From Gemmatimonadota bacterium (lineage in GTDB: Bacteria > Gemmatimonadota > Gemmatimonadetes > Longimicrobiales > Gaopeijiaceae): a stretch of DNA of 64,000 nt. Below the pieces are notes generated by a model. It saw only the letters and a list, made by a program, of their open reading frames with translations, was not told the origin of the DNA and made no database searches. The number at the start of each line of letters is the position of its first letter. The stretch's first letter is position 1. This document shows positions 18,928-28,628 of this stretch, piece after piece. The stretch is taken from positions 62,001 to 126,000 of the forward strand of contig JAJDXG010000019.1 of assembly GCA_022823365.1 (NCBI GenBank), in the 5' to 3' direction. Made by a program: the position numbers and the translations under genes.

Positions 18928-19440
18928 CTACTTGAGCTGCTTGGGTCGAACGTAGTGCTCGAGGGTTCCGCTGGCTCCCGGGAGATCGGCCCACCTGTCG
19001 ATCCTGAACGAGAGCACGGCCAGCGCGCCGGTGGGATACTTGCGCCGCATGCGCGCAATCTTCTTCTCGTTGCCGAAAACGGAATAGCGCCACGCGAATT
19101 CGGCGATACCCGGGTTGTGCCCGACCACCGCCACCGTGTTCGCCTCGTCGTCCTGTTTGACCAGCTGCTTCAGGATCGCCTGCATCGACGCGTGGTAGAG
19201 GGCCCGCCGGTGCACGACCGGCACCTCGCCCAGCTCCGGAACCATGCGCTCCCAGGTCTCCGCGGTGCGGCGGGCGGCCGAGCACAGCACCCGATCGGGC
19301 ACGAGATCGTGGTCACGGATCCAGGCCGCGACGCGGGGTGCGGCCGCGCGCCCGCGTGGCGCCAGCGGCCGGTCGTAATCCGCAAGAGTGTAGTCCTTCC
19401 AGTCGGACTTGGCGTGGCGGAGCAGAAGGATCCTCTTCAA
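18928..19440 (-). CDS. SixA-like histidine phosphatase
   Basis: MKRILLLRHAKSDW RHxK motif; VVGHNPGI; TTG start. Confidence 0.88.
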   Translation of the reverse strand: MKRILLLRHAKSDWKDYTLADYDRPLAPRGRAAAPRVAAWIRDHDLVPDRVLCSAARRTAETWERMVPELGEVPVVHRRALYHASMQAILKQLVKQDDEANTVAVVGHNPGIAEFAWRYSVFGNEKKIARMRRKYPTGALAVLSFRIDRWADLPGASGTLEHYVRPKQLK

Positions 19441-19446
19441 GAGCGC

Positions 19447-19614
19447 TCAGCGGTTCTTCCTTCGTCGCCACTCGTACCCCGGCGGGGCGGGCGGCTTCGG
19501 AAGACGGAATGGGTTGTCGGGTTTCTCGGCGGTGGGCGGCTTCGGCTTCTTCGGACGCTGGACGCGCGGCTTGTCGAAGACGCCTCCCTTCTTCGTGATC
19601 AGCTTCCAGATCAT
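19447..19614 (-). CDS. Hypothetical small basic Pro/Lys-rich protein
   Basis: MIWKLITKKGGVFDKPRVQRPKKPKPPTAEKPDNPFRLPKPPAPPGYEWRRRKNR, between sixA-like and flotillin genes. Confidence 0.5.
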   Translation of the reverse strand: MIWKLITKKGGVFDKPRVQRPKKPKPPTAEKPDNPFRLPKPPAPPGYEWRRRKNR

Positions 19615-19732
19615 GACGCGGGCTCCTTGGGAATGCGAGGGGATGCTACACGAATACACCTCGTTACGACAGGGGCCGGCCGGCCGTTTCGGCCTCCGCC
19701 GCCCCGAAGAGCCCCATTATCCCTGCCGGGAA

Positions 19733-21034
19733 TCACCCCGGCGGGAGTTCGCCGGCCGCCTCCGGGGTCGTCGCCCCCGCCGCTCGGCGCAGCACCTGCT
19801 GGATGTCGAGACCGAGCACCGAGGCCAGCCCCTCGAGCGTCCCGTAGGCGCCCCGGACGCGCTGGTTGAGCGCGTTGGAAACACCCTCGCCCTGACCCCC
19901 GTCCATGACCACGACGCGGTCGATGTCGACCCCTTCCACGGCCCCCACCGCGATCTCCAGCAGCTCCGGCAGCTTCTCGGCCATGAACACGGCGAACGCC
20001 GCATCCCCTCCGGTCTGGACCTCCGCGTAGAGCCGCTTGAGCACCTCCACCTGGGCCTTTCCGCGCTCCAGAATCGGCGCCGCTTCCGCCTGGGCGCGGG
20101 CGAAGGCGGCCATCTTCTCGGCCTTGGCGGGCTCCACCACGTCGGCGCGCAGCCGCTGCTCCTCGCGCTCGACGCGCTTCATCTCCAGGATCTTCTCCGC
20201 CTCGACCTCGGCCTCCTGCGCCTTGACGCGCGCGATCTTCTCGGCGGTCTCGCCCTCGCGGTCGAGCTCGGCCTTGCGCACGCGCAGTTCGTTCTGCGCC
20301 TCCGCCACCTTGATGGAGGCCGCCGCCTCGCGCACCTGGGCGCGGCGGCGGGCCTCGGCGCGCGCTTCACGTGTGTCCGCTTCAGCCTGGGCTTCCGCGA
20401 TTTCGGCCGCCCGAATGGCCTCGGCCGACTTCTCGCGCCCGATGGCCTCCAGGTAGCCGCGCTCGTCGCTGACGTTCTGGATCTTCAGGACGTCGAGGTG
20501 GAAGCCGAGCGAAGCCAGGTCCTCGCCGGCGTCATCGGCCAGCGCCTTGGCGAAACCGAGCCGGTCCTCGTTGACGGCCTCGGGGGTGAGGGTGGCGAGC
20601 ACGCCGCGCAGGTTGCCGGTGAGCGTGTCCTGGGCCAACTCGCGCACCTCCTCCTCCGTCTTCCCCAGAAGACGCTCGACGGCGTTGTTGAAGACCCATT
20701 CCGGCTCCGAGGCGATCTTCACGTTGGCGATCGCCTCCACGCTGAGGGGAATGTTCCCCTTGGAAAAGGCGTTGTTGACCGAGACCTCGATGGGGATGGT
20801 CTCGAGGTTCATGTGCTGCACCGTCTCGATGATGGGGACCCGCAGCGTGCGGCCGCCGGAGATGGAGCGATAGCCCACCCGCTGACCGTCGGAGGACGTG
20901 CGGTTGCGGCCCGTGAGCACGGCGGCGCGGTTGGGAGGAACGATCACGATCAGGCTCTTGATGGTGATGACGAACACCATCACCGCCACCAGAATCACAA
21001 TGGCCATCGTCAGGGGTGCGGCGAGAAAATCCAC
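19733..21034 (-). CDS. Flotillin-like SPFH/band-7 protein
   Basis: N-terminal TM, SPFH domain, long Ala/Glu/Arg coiled-coil; GTG start. Confidence 0.9.
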   Translation of the reverse strand: MDFLAAPLTMAIVILVAVMVFVITIKSLIVIVPPNRAAVLTGRNRTSSDGQRVGYRSISGGRTLRVPIIETVQHMNLETIPIEVSVNNAFSKGNIPLSVEAIANVKIASEPEWVFNNAVERLLGKTEEEVRELAQDTLTGNLRGVLATLTPEAVNEDRLGFAKALADDAGEDLASLGFHLDVLKIQNVSDERGYLEAIGREKSAEAIRAAEIAEAQAEADTREARAEARRRAQVREAAASIKVAEAQNELRVRKAELDREGETAEKIARVKAQEAEVEAEKILEMKRVEREEQRLRADVVEPAKAEKMAAFARAQAEAAPILERGKAQVEVLKRLYAEVQTGGDAAFAVFMAEKLPELLEIAVGAVEGVDIDRVVVMDGGQGEGVSNALNQRVRGAYGTLEGLASVLGLDIQQVLRRAAGATTPEAAGELPPG

Positions 21035-21046
21035 TATGCGCCTCCT

Positions 21047-21088
21047 CTTGTATTGTTCCTGTATGTTTATCTTGTATTATCCTGTATG
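21047..21088. repeat. Direct repeat CTTGTATTGTTCCTGTATG / CTTGTATTATCCTGTATG in flotillin promoter region
   Basis: Copies at 21047-21065 and 21071-21088 (24-bp period), immediately 5' of the flotillin gene. Confidence 0.65.
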
Positions 21089-21164
21089 CCAGCCAAGTCT
21101 CGCCGGGGGAGCGTGACGCGGGACGCTTCCGGGACAGCGGATCGGGATGCTCGGCCCTGCGCCG

Positions 21165-21731
21165 TCACTCATCGACCAGCTTCATCTCCACTGGAACCAC
21201 GGCTGCGATCCCCGACTCCATGCCGACGACCACTACTGACTGGCCGGGGCCCAGTGTCCGGTCCGGCAGGCAGCTCGAATCGAGCCGGGCGCGGATTCCG
21301 TGGCGCCGGTCGCCGCGCAGCACCCGGATCGAACCCGGACTCGCGGCCGTGATCTCGAGCGACACCTCCCCGGTCAGCCCTACGAAGGACTGCTCCCCCA
21401 GCAGAGCTCCGGCGCTGCTACGCTTGAGGAACCCGAACGCCGCCCCGATCAGCGCGCCCGTGGCCAGTCCGGTGATGCCGGCGACCAGCGCCGTCAACCC
21501 GGGACGGGCACCTCCCCACACCAGGTGAAGAAGGGAGCCCGCGGCGCCGAATCCGAAGAGCGCGTAGACGATCGCGCGCAGCGAGAAGAGCTTCGCGACA
21601 TCGCCAGCGTCCCCCAGACCGAGATCCGCGTCCGTGTCGATGTCCGCGTCAGCTTCCAGAAAGTCGCCGAAGAGCGACAGGAGCAGGAAGCCGCCGCCCA
21701 CGACGAGGCAGAAGATGTACGCTGCGAGCAT
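21165..21731 (-). CDS. NfeD/YuaF-like membrane protein with C-terminal OB-fold
   Basis: TM helices then QSFVGLTGEVSLEI...GQSVVVVGMESGIAAVVPVE; next to flotillin. Confidence 0.75.
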   Translation of the reverse strand: MLAAYIFCLVVGGGFLLLSLFGDFLEADADIDTDADLGLGDAGDVAKLFSLRAIVYALFGFGAAGSLLHLVWGGARPGLTALVAGITGLATGALIGAAFGFLKRSSAGALLGEQSFVGLTGEVSLEITAASPGSIRVLRGDRRHGIRARLDSSCLPDRTLGPGQSVVVVGMESGIAAVVPVEMKLVDE

Positions 21732-21817
21732 GGAAGGTCCCTGTTGCGCAGACTCGGGAGCGGGAATCTACCCTGCTTCGGGCGAGCCGCAAAACCCCGG
21801 CCCGGCCCCGCCGAGGG

Positions 21818-23950
21818 CTACATCGCCGGCCGCGCCTTCAGCCACTGTTCCCACCATTCGAGCTGGACCCAGGTGCGGTGCACCATGCGCCAGGGGGTCC
21901 AGCCGCCGTGGTAGGAATCGGGATAGCGCACGAACTTCGCCGGAACCCCCTGCTTGTGCAGGGCGACGTACATCTGCTCGGCCTCTTCGATGGGAACCCG
22001 GTGGTCGGATTCGCCGTGCACGAAGAGGGTCGGGGTGGTCACCCCGTCGGCGTGGATGATGGGCGAGGAGCGCAGCAAGTTCTCGAGCCCGCGCTCTTCC
22101 CAGGGCGGCCCGTAGAACTCGCTCTCCTTGGTGCGGGGGATGTCCGCGACGCCGTAGTCGCTCACCCAGTTGGAGATGGAGGCTCCGGCGATGGCGGCCG
22201 CGAACCGGTCGGTCTGCGTGATGACCCAGTTGGTCAGGTAGCCGCCGTAGGAGTACCCGGTCACGCCCATGCGTCCGGTGTCGATGCGGTAGTTGTCGAT
22301 GGCGTGGTCGACGCCCGCCATGAGGTCGTCGTAGTCGTTGAAGCCCCATCCGCCCCAGGTGCCCCAGCGGAAGTCCTCCCCGTAGCCGGTCGAGGCGCGC
22401 GGGTTCGTGTAGAGGACCATGTAGCCCTGGCCGGCGAGCAGCTGGCGGTCGAATGAGAAATCGTTGCCGTACATGCCGTGCGGCCCGCCGTGCATCTGGA
22501 GAATCATGGGGAAGTCGCCGCTCCCCGCCTCGTAGCCGCGCGCGGGCAGCATCCAGCCCTCGACCTCGGTGCCGTCGGGGCTGTGGAAGATGAGGTTCTC
22601 GGGTTCGAAGAGCTCGAGTTGGGCCAGCAGCGCCGCGTTCACCTCGCTCAGGCGGGTCTCGGTGCCGCCCGATACGGGCGCGACATGGATGTCACCGGGC
22701 TGGGTGGGGGCGGTGGCGCGAAAGGCCATGCGCGAGAAGTCCGCCGAGAAGGAGAAGCCCGCCAGCCGGCGGTCGCCCTCGGTGACCTGCTCGACCGCGC
22801 CGCCGTCCACGGCCACACGGAAGAGGTGGGTGTTGCCGCGGATGCCGGCGGAGAAATAGACATGCCCGTCGGGGGACGTGACGGGCCCTCCGGGGATCAG
22901 GTCCCAGTCGGCGGTGAGGTTGCTTCGGCCACCGCCGTCGGGGTCGAAGGCGAACAGGTCGTTGGCCGCCCCGCGGTCCCTTCCCTCCCGGATGATCACG
23001 TCCAACCCCTCGTTGCCGCGGACCACGATGCGGTCGCCCTCTGCCGACCAGGCGGGACCGGAGTAGTTGTATTCGTCGTCGGTGAGGCGGGTGACGGCGC
23101 CGTCCAGGTCGACGGTCCACAGGTCCGCGCGCTCATAGCTGAGCTCGTCGCGCTGGTGCATGTCGGCGGTGAAGGCCAGGCGGCTGCCGTCGAGGCTCCA
23201 GGCCAGTCCGGAGGCATCCACGTTGAGGTCGGTCAGGCGGCGGGGTTCACCTCCGGTGGCGGGCAGCACGTACACCTCGCGCGGCGGAGTGGCGGCGGGG
23301 TCGCGGGGGTCGGGCAGGTAGCCGCGGCGGTCGAAGCGGTAGTTCATCCAGTCGTACATGCGCCCGTCGAAGCGCTCGGCCGTGCGGCGCTCGAAGTCGG
23401 AGGCGTATACGGGCTCGGGGCCCGGATCGGGCGGGGTGGGCCGGGTGAACGCGATCCACTCGCCGTCCGGGCTGAACACCGGCGACCCGCCCAGGCCCTC
23501 GATCTGGAAGGCTTCGCCGGCTGGCTGGTCCATGCGCAGGAACCAGGTGCTGCCACCGCTCCCGCCATCTCCACCCGGGCGGTCCGATGTGAAGACGAGC
23601 AGGCGCCCGTCGGGCGACCAGCCGGGCCCCGAGGCGCTGAAGCTCGGGCTGGTGAGCCGCACCGGTTCATCGCCTCCCGTGGCATCCGCGAGCCAGATCC
23701 CGCTGTGGCTCCGGTTCTCCTCTTCGAGGACCGACGTGATGACGAACGCAACCCGCGACCCATCCGGCGAGATGGCCGGGCTGTTCGCGTTCTTCAGCCG
23801 GTAGTAGTCCTCGAGTTCGACGGGCCTCCGCTCCTGGGCTGCCAGCCCGGTGGCCAGCGGGTGTACGCCTGCGAGACCGAACGCGAGAAGCGACAGGAAA
23901 GCCGCAGGGAACCCGAGGCGGCGCAGGGCGGACGATGGACGTGGAATCAT
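21818..23950 (-). CDS. S9-family peptidase (acylaminoacyl-peptidase type)
   Basis: Signal peptide; WSPDG repeats; catalytic VTGYSYGGYLTNW; HGESDHRVPIEEAEQMY. Confidence 0.93.
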   Translation of the reverse strand: MIPRPSSALRRLGFPAAFLSLLAFGLAGVHPLATGLAAQERRPVELEDYYRLKNANSPAISPDGSRVAFVITSVLEEENRSHSGIWLADATGGDEPVRLTSPSFSASGPGWSPDGRLLVFTSDRPGGDGGSGGSTWFLRMDQPAGEAFQIEGLGGSPVFSPDGEWIAFTRPTPPDPGPEPVYASDFERRTAERFDGRMYDWMNYRFDRRGYLPDPRDPAATPPREVYVLPATGGEPRRLTDLNVDASGLAWSLDGSRLAFTADMHQRDELSYERADLWTVDLDGAVTRLTDDEYNYSGPAWSAEGDRIVVRGNEGLDVIIREGRDRGAANDLFAFDPDGGGRSNLTADWDLIPGGPVTSPDGHVYFSAGIRGNTHLFRVAVDGGAVEQVTEGDRRLAGFSFSADFSRMAFRATAPTQPGDIHVAPVSGGTETRLSEVNAALLAQLELFEPENLIFHSPDGTEVEGWMLPARGYEAGSGDFPMILQMHGGPHGMYGNDFSFDRQLLAGQGYMVLYTNPRASTGYGEDFRWGTWGGWGFNDYDDLMAGVDHAIDNYRIDTGRMGVTGYSYGGYLTNWVITQTDRFAAAIAGASISNWVSDYGVADIPRTKESEFYGPPWEERGLENLLRSSPIIHADGVTTPTLFVHGESDHRVPIEEAEQMYVALHKQGVPAKFVRYPDSYHGGWTPWRMVHRTWVQLEWWEQWLKARPAM

Positions 23951-24055
23951 GAGATCCTCCGGATGCGATGGACTTCCGTCCAATGTGAACGACGTGCGCT
24001 CGGCAGTCCACCAGACGAACGGGGTCCAAGGGGCGGGCGCGCGGGTGTTCAGCGG

Positions 24056-24481
24056 CTACGATGGCCCGGTAAGACGCTCCTTCAGGGCGCTCGGGGTGAT
24101 GATCGCGACAGCAAAATCGGGCGCCAGCGCCAGCAGATCCGCGTCACCGGTAACGAGCGCATCGGCCTGGCCCGCGACCGACAGCGCGAGGAACGGCCGG
24201 TCGAAGGGATCCCGGCAGTCGGGAAGCGGCAGAGGTTCTTCCACCATCACGGGCTCGCAATATGGAAGGTAGTCCGCGAGAAGATCCTCTCGCTCATCTC
24301 GCGTCAGGCTGAACTTCGGATATCCGAGTACCCTGACGAGTTCCGATGCTGTTTCGCGGCTGACCAGAGGCACGACGGCCCCCGATCTCCACATCCGGCG
24401 CAGCCAGCTCGCGCCTCCCTCGGGGAAGAGCAACGCCGAAACCAGCACATTGGTGTCGAGAACAGTCCGTAGCGGCCTCAT
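24056..24481 (-). CDS. PIN-domain toxin (VapC-like)
   Basis: VLDTNVLVSALLFPEGG...DCRDPFDRPFLALSVAGQADALVTGDADLL acidic PIN residues. Confidence 0.85.
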   Translation of the reverse strand: MRPLRTVLDTNVLVSALLFPEGGASWLRRMWRSGAVVPLVSRETASELVRVLGYPKFSLTRDEREDLLADYLPYCEPVMVEEPLPLPDCRDPFDRPFLALSVAGQADALVTGDADLLALAPDFAVAIITPSALKERLTGPS

Positions 24482-24702
24482 TCACCTCGGCGCGCCCAGG
24501 CGACGGCCCGGTTCACATCCGCCTCGGAAAGACCGAGTTCCGCAAGTTTGGCGCGAACCGCATGGGCCCTCGTAAGCCGCACGGGCGTCAGGATGATGCG
24601 ACCGCGCTCCCGGGTAACATCGAAGTACTCGGTGTCCGGGAACGTGGAGATGACGGCCTTTGGGAGGGTAAGCTGGTTCTTGGACGTGAGCTTTGCGAGC
24701 AT
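24478..24702 (-). CDS. AbrB/SpoVT-like antitoxin (VapB-like)
   Basis: MLAKLTSKNQLTLPKAVISTFPDTEYFDVTRERGRIILTPV; ATGA overlap with downstream PIN gene. Confidence 0.83.
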   Translation of the reverse strand: MLAKLTSKNQLTLPKAVISTFPDTEYFDVTRERGRIILTPVRLTRAHAVRAKLAELGLSEADVNRAVAWARRGE

Positions 24703-24946
24703 GCCTCCTCCTTCCATTGGTCCCATGATACCGGGATACAAGGATTCCTTACCATGCAGACACGAGACTGCCCATGTCAAGATCCGGGCAGGAGGGCGGA
24801 ACGGCCAACTTGACCGCGTCCAACGGGTCCTGAATGCTAACCGCATGGAATGCATCGACGGCTGAGGCGGGCGGCAGCATCCGGAGACACGCTCGGCGCC
24901 CCGTTCCACGCCCGGTCGCAGGCACACCTGTCAGGACAATGCATCG

Positions 24947-26227
24947 ATGAGCGACACACAGAACGACGCGGGCTCCCCCCGCCCTTCCCTCCGGTTCCAC
25001 CGCGCACGGTGGTGCGCTCTCGCTCCCGCTGCGGCCGTCCTTGTCGCCGCGTGTGCGACCGATGCTCCGGACCAGCCTCAGGAAGAGGCCGGTGCAGCGG
25101 CCGCGGCGTCGGCCCCGAGCCTCACCGGCCCCGACTCCGGTCCGATGCTCGACCTGGAGACCGCGTTGTCCCTCGCCGCAATGCCCCTGTCCTGTGTGGA
25201 CCGCCCCCACGCGCTGCGTCCGGACCGGGCCGGCTACCTGGACGACATCAGCTACGTCCGGCGCCGCGACTTCGACCAGAACCGCGCCTTCTACGGCTGC
25301 TGGGACTGGCACTCGGCCGTGAACTCGACGTGGGCCATGGTGCGGCTGGTGAAGGAAGTTCCGGAGCTGCCGGTGGCGCCCCTCATCCGTGAGAAGCTGA
25401 GAGACCATCTCTCCGAGGAAGCCCTCGCCGGCGAACTCGAGTATCTCTCGGACAACCCGTCCTTCGAGCGGCCCTACGGCTGGGTGTGGCTTCTCCTCCT
25501 GCACGGGGAACTGGCGTCCTGGGACGATCCCTTCGCTGCCCGCTGGGCGGAGCGTCTCGAACCCGTGGTGAGCCACCTGAGCGACCGCCTCATCGACTAT
25601 CTCGAGGACCTGGAACGACCGGTGCGCACCGGCGTCCACCCCAACACCGCCTTCGCCATCGCCACAGCCCTGCAGGCGGAAGGGATGGCGGAGCGTCCCG
25701 GACTGGCGGAGGCGCTGCGTGCGTCCGCCGAGCGTTTCTTCGGTGCGGACCGCAACTGCCCGGTCGCCTACGAGCCCGGCCGGTCCGACTTCCTCTCGCC
25801 CTGCCTGGAGGAGGCTGCGCTCATGGGGATGGTGCTGGCCCCCGAGTCCTACGCCGCGTGGCTCGACGGCTTTCTCCCGGCGCTCGACTCCGACGAGTTC
25901 GAGCCGCTCCGCGAGACCAATCCGGCGGGCGCCGGGGAGGATGAACCGCCCGAGGGCGACGTGGTCACCAATGACTCGCTGAGGTCCACGTACGGCACCT
26001 ACTCTCACCTCATCGGCCTGGCGTTCACCCGCGCGGACGCCATGCTGCGCATCGCGGCGGCGCTTCCCGCCGAAGATCCCAAGGTTCCCGAGCTGCGCGC
26101 GCTGGCGACCCGGCACGCCCGCACCGGCTACGACACCATGTTCGACGCCGACTACGCCGGATCCCACTGGATCGGCTCGTTTGCGCTCAAGTACCTGGTC
26201 CTGACGACTGGAGACTCCTCGCCATGA
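24947..26227 (+). CDS. DUF2891 family protein, lipoprotein
   Basis: CVDRPHALRPDRAGYLDDISYVRRRDFDQNRAFYGCWDWHSAVNSTWAMVRLVKEVPEL is typical of DUF2891. Confidence 0.8.
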   Translation: MSDTQNDAGSPRPSLRFHRARWCALAPAAAVLVAACATDAPDQPQEEAGAAAAASAPSLTGPDSGPMLDLETALSLAAMPLSCVDRPHALRPDRAGYLDDISYVRRRDFDQNRAFYGCWDWHSAVNSTWAMVRLVKEVPELPVAPLIREKLRDHLSEEALAGELEYLSDNPSFERPYGWVWLLLLHGELASWDDPFAARWAERLEPVVSHLSDRLIDYLEDLERPVRTGVHPNTAFAIATALQAEGMAERPGLAEALRASAERFFGADRNCPVAYEPGRSDFLSPCLEEAALMGMVLAPESYAAWLDGFLPALDSDEFEPLRETNPAGAGEDEPPEGDVVTNDSLRSTYGTYSHLIGLAFTRADAMLRIAAALPAEDPKVPELRALATRHARTGYDTMFDADYAGSHWIGSFALKYLVLTTGDSSP

Positions 26228-27456
26228 CGCATTCTTCCCTGCATCCGCCCCGGCGACCCTCCGGGGTCCGCCTGACGATGACCCGTATCCTCGCAGTGCT
26301 GGCACTCCTTCCCGTCCTGGCTCCAGCCATCCCCCTCGCGGCCCAGGGAACGGTCGTCACCCGCGCAGCGCCGGCGGACGCGGGCATGTCCGAGGGCGTT
26401 CTCGCCGGTGGCGTGGCGCTCTATGAAGAGGCCATCGAGCGGGGCGACCTCGTGGGCGCGGTGCTGCTCGTGGCAAAGGATGGCAAGGTCGTCCTGCACG
26501 AGGCTCTGGGATGGCGAGACAAGGCGCGCGGCATCCCCATGGAGCGCAATACCATGTTCCGCATGGCGTCCAATACCAAGCCCCCGGTGGCGACCGCCAT
26601 CGCGCAACTGGTGGAGGACGGGAGGCTGGCCTACGACGACCTGGTGCGCGAACACCTGCCGTCCTGGGACAACTATCGTGCCGGCTTCATCAACATCGGC
26701 CATCTGCTGTCGCACGCGAGCGGGCTCCGCATCCCGACGCTCTTCCTGCAGCCCTACATGGAGCCGTCCGCCGAGCACCCGGACGCTCCCACCCTGCAGC
26801 TGGAAGCGGCCCGCTTCGGCGGCGTGGGCGCGGAGGCCATCCCCGGCACCACCTACAGCTACAACAACCCCGGCTACAACACCCTGGGCGCCGTGGTGGA
26901 GATCGCGTCGGGGATACCGCTCGAGGAGTATCTCGACCGGGAGATCTACGCGCCCCTCGGCATGCACGACAGCTACCATCACGAGGTCGACGAGAAGATG
27001 GACGGCAAGCTGGACCGGATGGGGGTCGTCTACTACGAACGCGACGGCGAGGGCGGCTGGATGCCCGGATGGACCCCGGGGGATCCGCCCCAGGTCCCCT
27101 TCGTGCGGGCTTCGGGAGGCATGATCTCTACCGCCGACGACTATGTGATCTTCTGCCAGATGTTCCTGAACGGCGGAGTCTACGACGGGCAGCGGATCAT
27201 CTCCGAGGAGACCGTGGAGTTGATGACCTCGCCCAAGATTCGCACCAACCCCGGTTCCGAGGGCCCGGCGCGCTTCTACGGGTACGGATGGTCGGTGTCG
27301 GAGGATGGCGTGTACTCACACACCGGATCCGACGGCACCGGCGCCTGGGTGGATCCTTCGACAAACCTGATCGTGCTGGTGTTCACGCAGACCCCGCGGG
27401 GCCGCGATCCGGTCGCGCGCTTCCGCGAGATCGTGAACCTGGCGATCGAGGGATGA
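26224..27456 (+). CDS. Serine hydrolase, class C beta-lactamase family
   Basis: FRMASNTKPP (SxxK-type), YNNPGYN, HTGSDGTG; ATGA overlap with upstream CDS. Confidence 0.9.
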   Translation: MTHSSLHPPRRPSGVRLTMTRILAVLALLPVLAPAIPLAAQGTVVTRAAPADAGMSEGVLAGGVALYEEAIERGDLVGAVLLVAKDGKVVLHEALGWRDKARGIPMERNTMFRMASNTKPPVATAIAQLVEDGRLAYDDLVREHLPSWDNYRAGFINIGHLLSHASGLRIPTLFLQPYMEPSAEHPDAPTLQLEAARFGGVGAEAIPGTTYSYNNPGYNTLGAVVEIASGIPLEEYLDREIYAPLGMHDSYHHEVDEKMDGKLDRMGVVYYERDGEGGWMPGWTPGDPPQVPFVRASGGMISTADDYVIFCQMFLNGGVYDGQRIISEETVELMTSPKIRTNPGSEGPARFYGYGWSVSEDGVYSHTGSDGTGAWVDPSTNLIVLVFTQTPRGRDPVARFREIVNLAIEG

Positions 27457-27482
27457 CCGTCGAGCGGATGGGAGGCACTCTT

Positions 27483-27698
27483 ATGCACCGGATTGTGGCA
27501 CGCATACCCAGGGAGCTTTCCACGAGATTGGACGCGGCCGCTCGGACACTGCGGCGGAGCCGGAGCAGCATTGTCCGGGAAGCACTGGAGGGTTGGCTCG
27601 CAGACGCTGAAGAGGCGGGCGTTTGCGCGAGACGGCTCGGCGATTCGAGTGACCTCGTGCTAGATTGGAAGGACGTACGCGCGGATCTGCTCCGCTGA
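27483..27698 (+). CDS. Ribbon-helix-helix (CopG/RHH) DNA-binding protein
   Basis: MHRIVARIPRELSTRLDAAARTLRRSRSSIVREALEGWLADAEEAG; SD-like GGGAGG upstream; alternative ATG at 27453 overlaps preceding stop. Confidence 0.7.
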   Translation: MHRIVARIPRELSTRLDAAARTLRRSRSSIVREALEGWLADAEEAGVCARRLGDSSDLVLDWKDVRADLLR

Positions 27699-27734
27699 AT
27701 CGGTTCTGCCCCGCTCTCTGATTCCGAGGGTCTC

Positions 27735-28316
27735 ATGACTCAGCTTCGCCCCAGCGTCGGCTTCCTTTTACTGATCCTGGTCGCCTGCGGACCGGCCGAG
27801 CCACGAGACGCGGATGGCGCTTCGGCATCGCACGAAGCCCATGCCTCCCACGCGTCCGGGGAAGTGGCAACGGCTGCTGCCGGCGAGGCAACCGCGACCC
27901 TGGCGGCGTCGCCCGCGCGGACGGACGCCGATGCCCTGCCCAAAGCACTGGTCTACAAGACACCCAGCTGCGGCTGCTGCAACCTGTGGGTCGATCACCT
28001 GCGGGAGGCGGGCTTCGAGGTGGATGCACGCAATCTGAACGACCTCATCCCGGTGAAGATCGACGCGGGTGTGCCGCCCCGGATGTCGTCCTGCCACACC
28101 GCGCTGATCGACGGCTACGTGGTCGAGGGGCACATCCCGGCCGAGCACGTCAAGCGGCTGCTGGAGGAGCGGCCGGACGTCGTCGGCATCGCGGTTCCCG
28201 GCATGCCGATCGGCTCCCCGGGGATGGAGGGGATCGGCGCGCGACCCTATCAGGTCCTCTCCTGGGACCGCCAAGGCAACGTGGAGGTCTACGCGGAGGT
28301 GGATCCGCGCCGCTGA
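27735..28316 (+). CDS. DUF411 family metal-binding protein
   Basis: LVYKTPSCGCCNLWVDHLREAGFEVDARNLNDL...MSSCHTALIDGYVVEGHIPAEHVKRLL; lipobox ILVAC. Confidence 0.88.
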   Translation: MTQLRPSVGFLLLILVACGPAEPRDADGASASHEAHASHASGEVATAAAGEATATLAASPARTDADALPKALVYKTPSCGCCNLWVDHLREAGFEVDARNLNDLIPVKIDAGVPPRMSSCHTALIDGYVVEGHIPAEHVKRLLEERPDVVGIAVPGMPIGSPGMEGIGARPYQVLSWDRQGNVEVYAEVDPRR

Positions 28317-28404
28317 GCGGAAGACAGTCGCTACGGAGTTGGCACGCGGGCTTCCATGTGAGCCCGAACCTGTCTCCGCCGAGAAGCCCGCTTCTCGCGC
28401 ACCC

Positions 28405-28431
28405 TTGACAGGCCCGCAGGGGCCTTACATT
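28405..28431 (+). promoter_or_regulatory. Predicted promoter of the SAM riboswitch transcript
   Basis: TTGACA 28405-28410, TACATT 28426-28431 (15-bp spacer, shorter than ideal). Confidence 0.45.
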
Positions 28432-28440
28432 CTCACCCAA

Positions 28441-28560
28441 CTCATCGAGACCGGCCGAGGGACTGGCCCTGTGACGCCGGGGCAACCGGATCGTTTTCTC
28501 TGGAGAGCGATTAGCGGTGCCAACTCCCGCGGATTCCCGTGATGGAATCCGAGAGATGAG
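28441..28560 (+). ncRNA. SAM-I riboswitch (S-box leader)
   Basis: P1 CTCATC...GATGAG; conserved CGAGGGACTGGCCCTGTGACGCCGGGGCAACC and GGTGCCAACTCC; lies upstream of methionine biosynthesis genes. Confidence 0.93.
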
Positions 28561-28628
28561 TGCCTCGGTCGGCTTGGCCGCCCGGCGCATCCAGGGGTTG
28601 GCATCGCGCCAACCTGTGGAGAGCCAGG

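Noticed and set aside
22478-24472. 664-aa plus-strand ORF
   Set aside because: Antisense to S9 peptidase and PIN toxin; shadow ORF.
28381-28396. Inverted repeat GAGAAGCCCGCTTCTC as a terminator
   Set aside because: No downstream U tract; may be fortuitous or a DNA-binding site just upstream of the riboswitch promoter.
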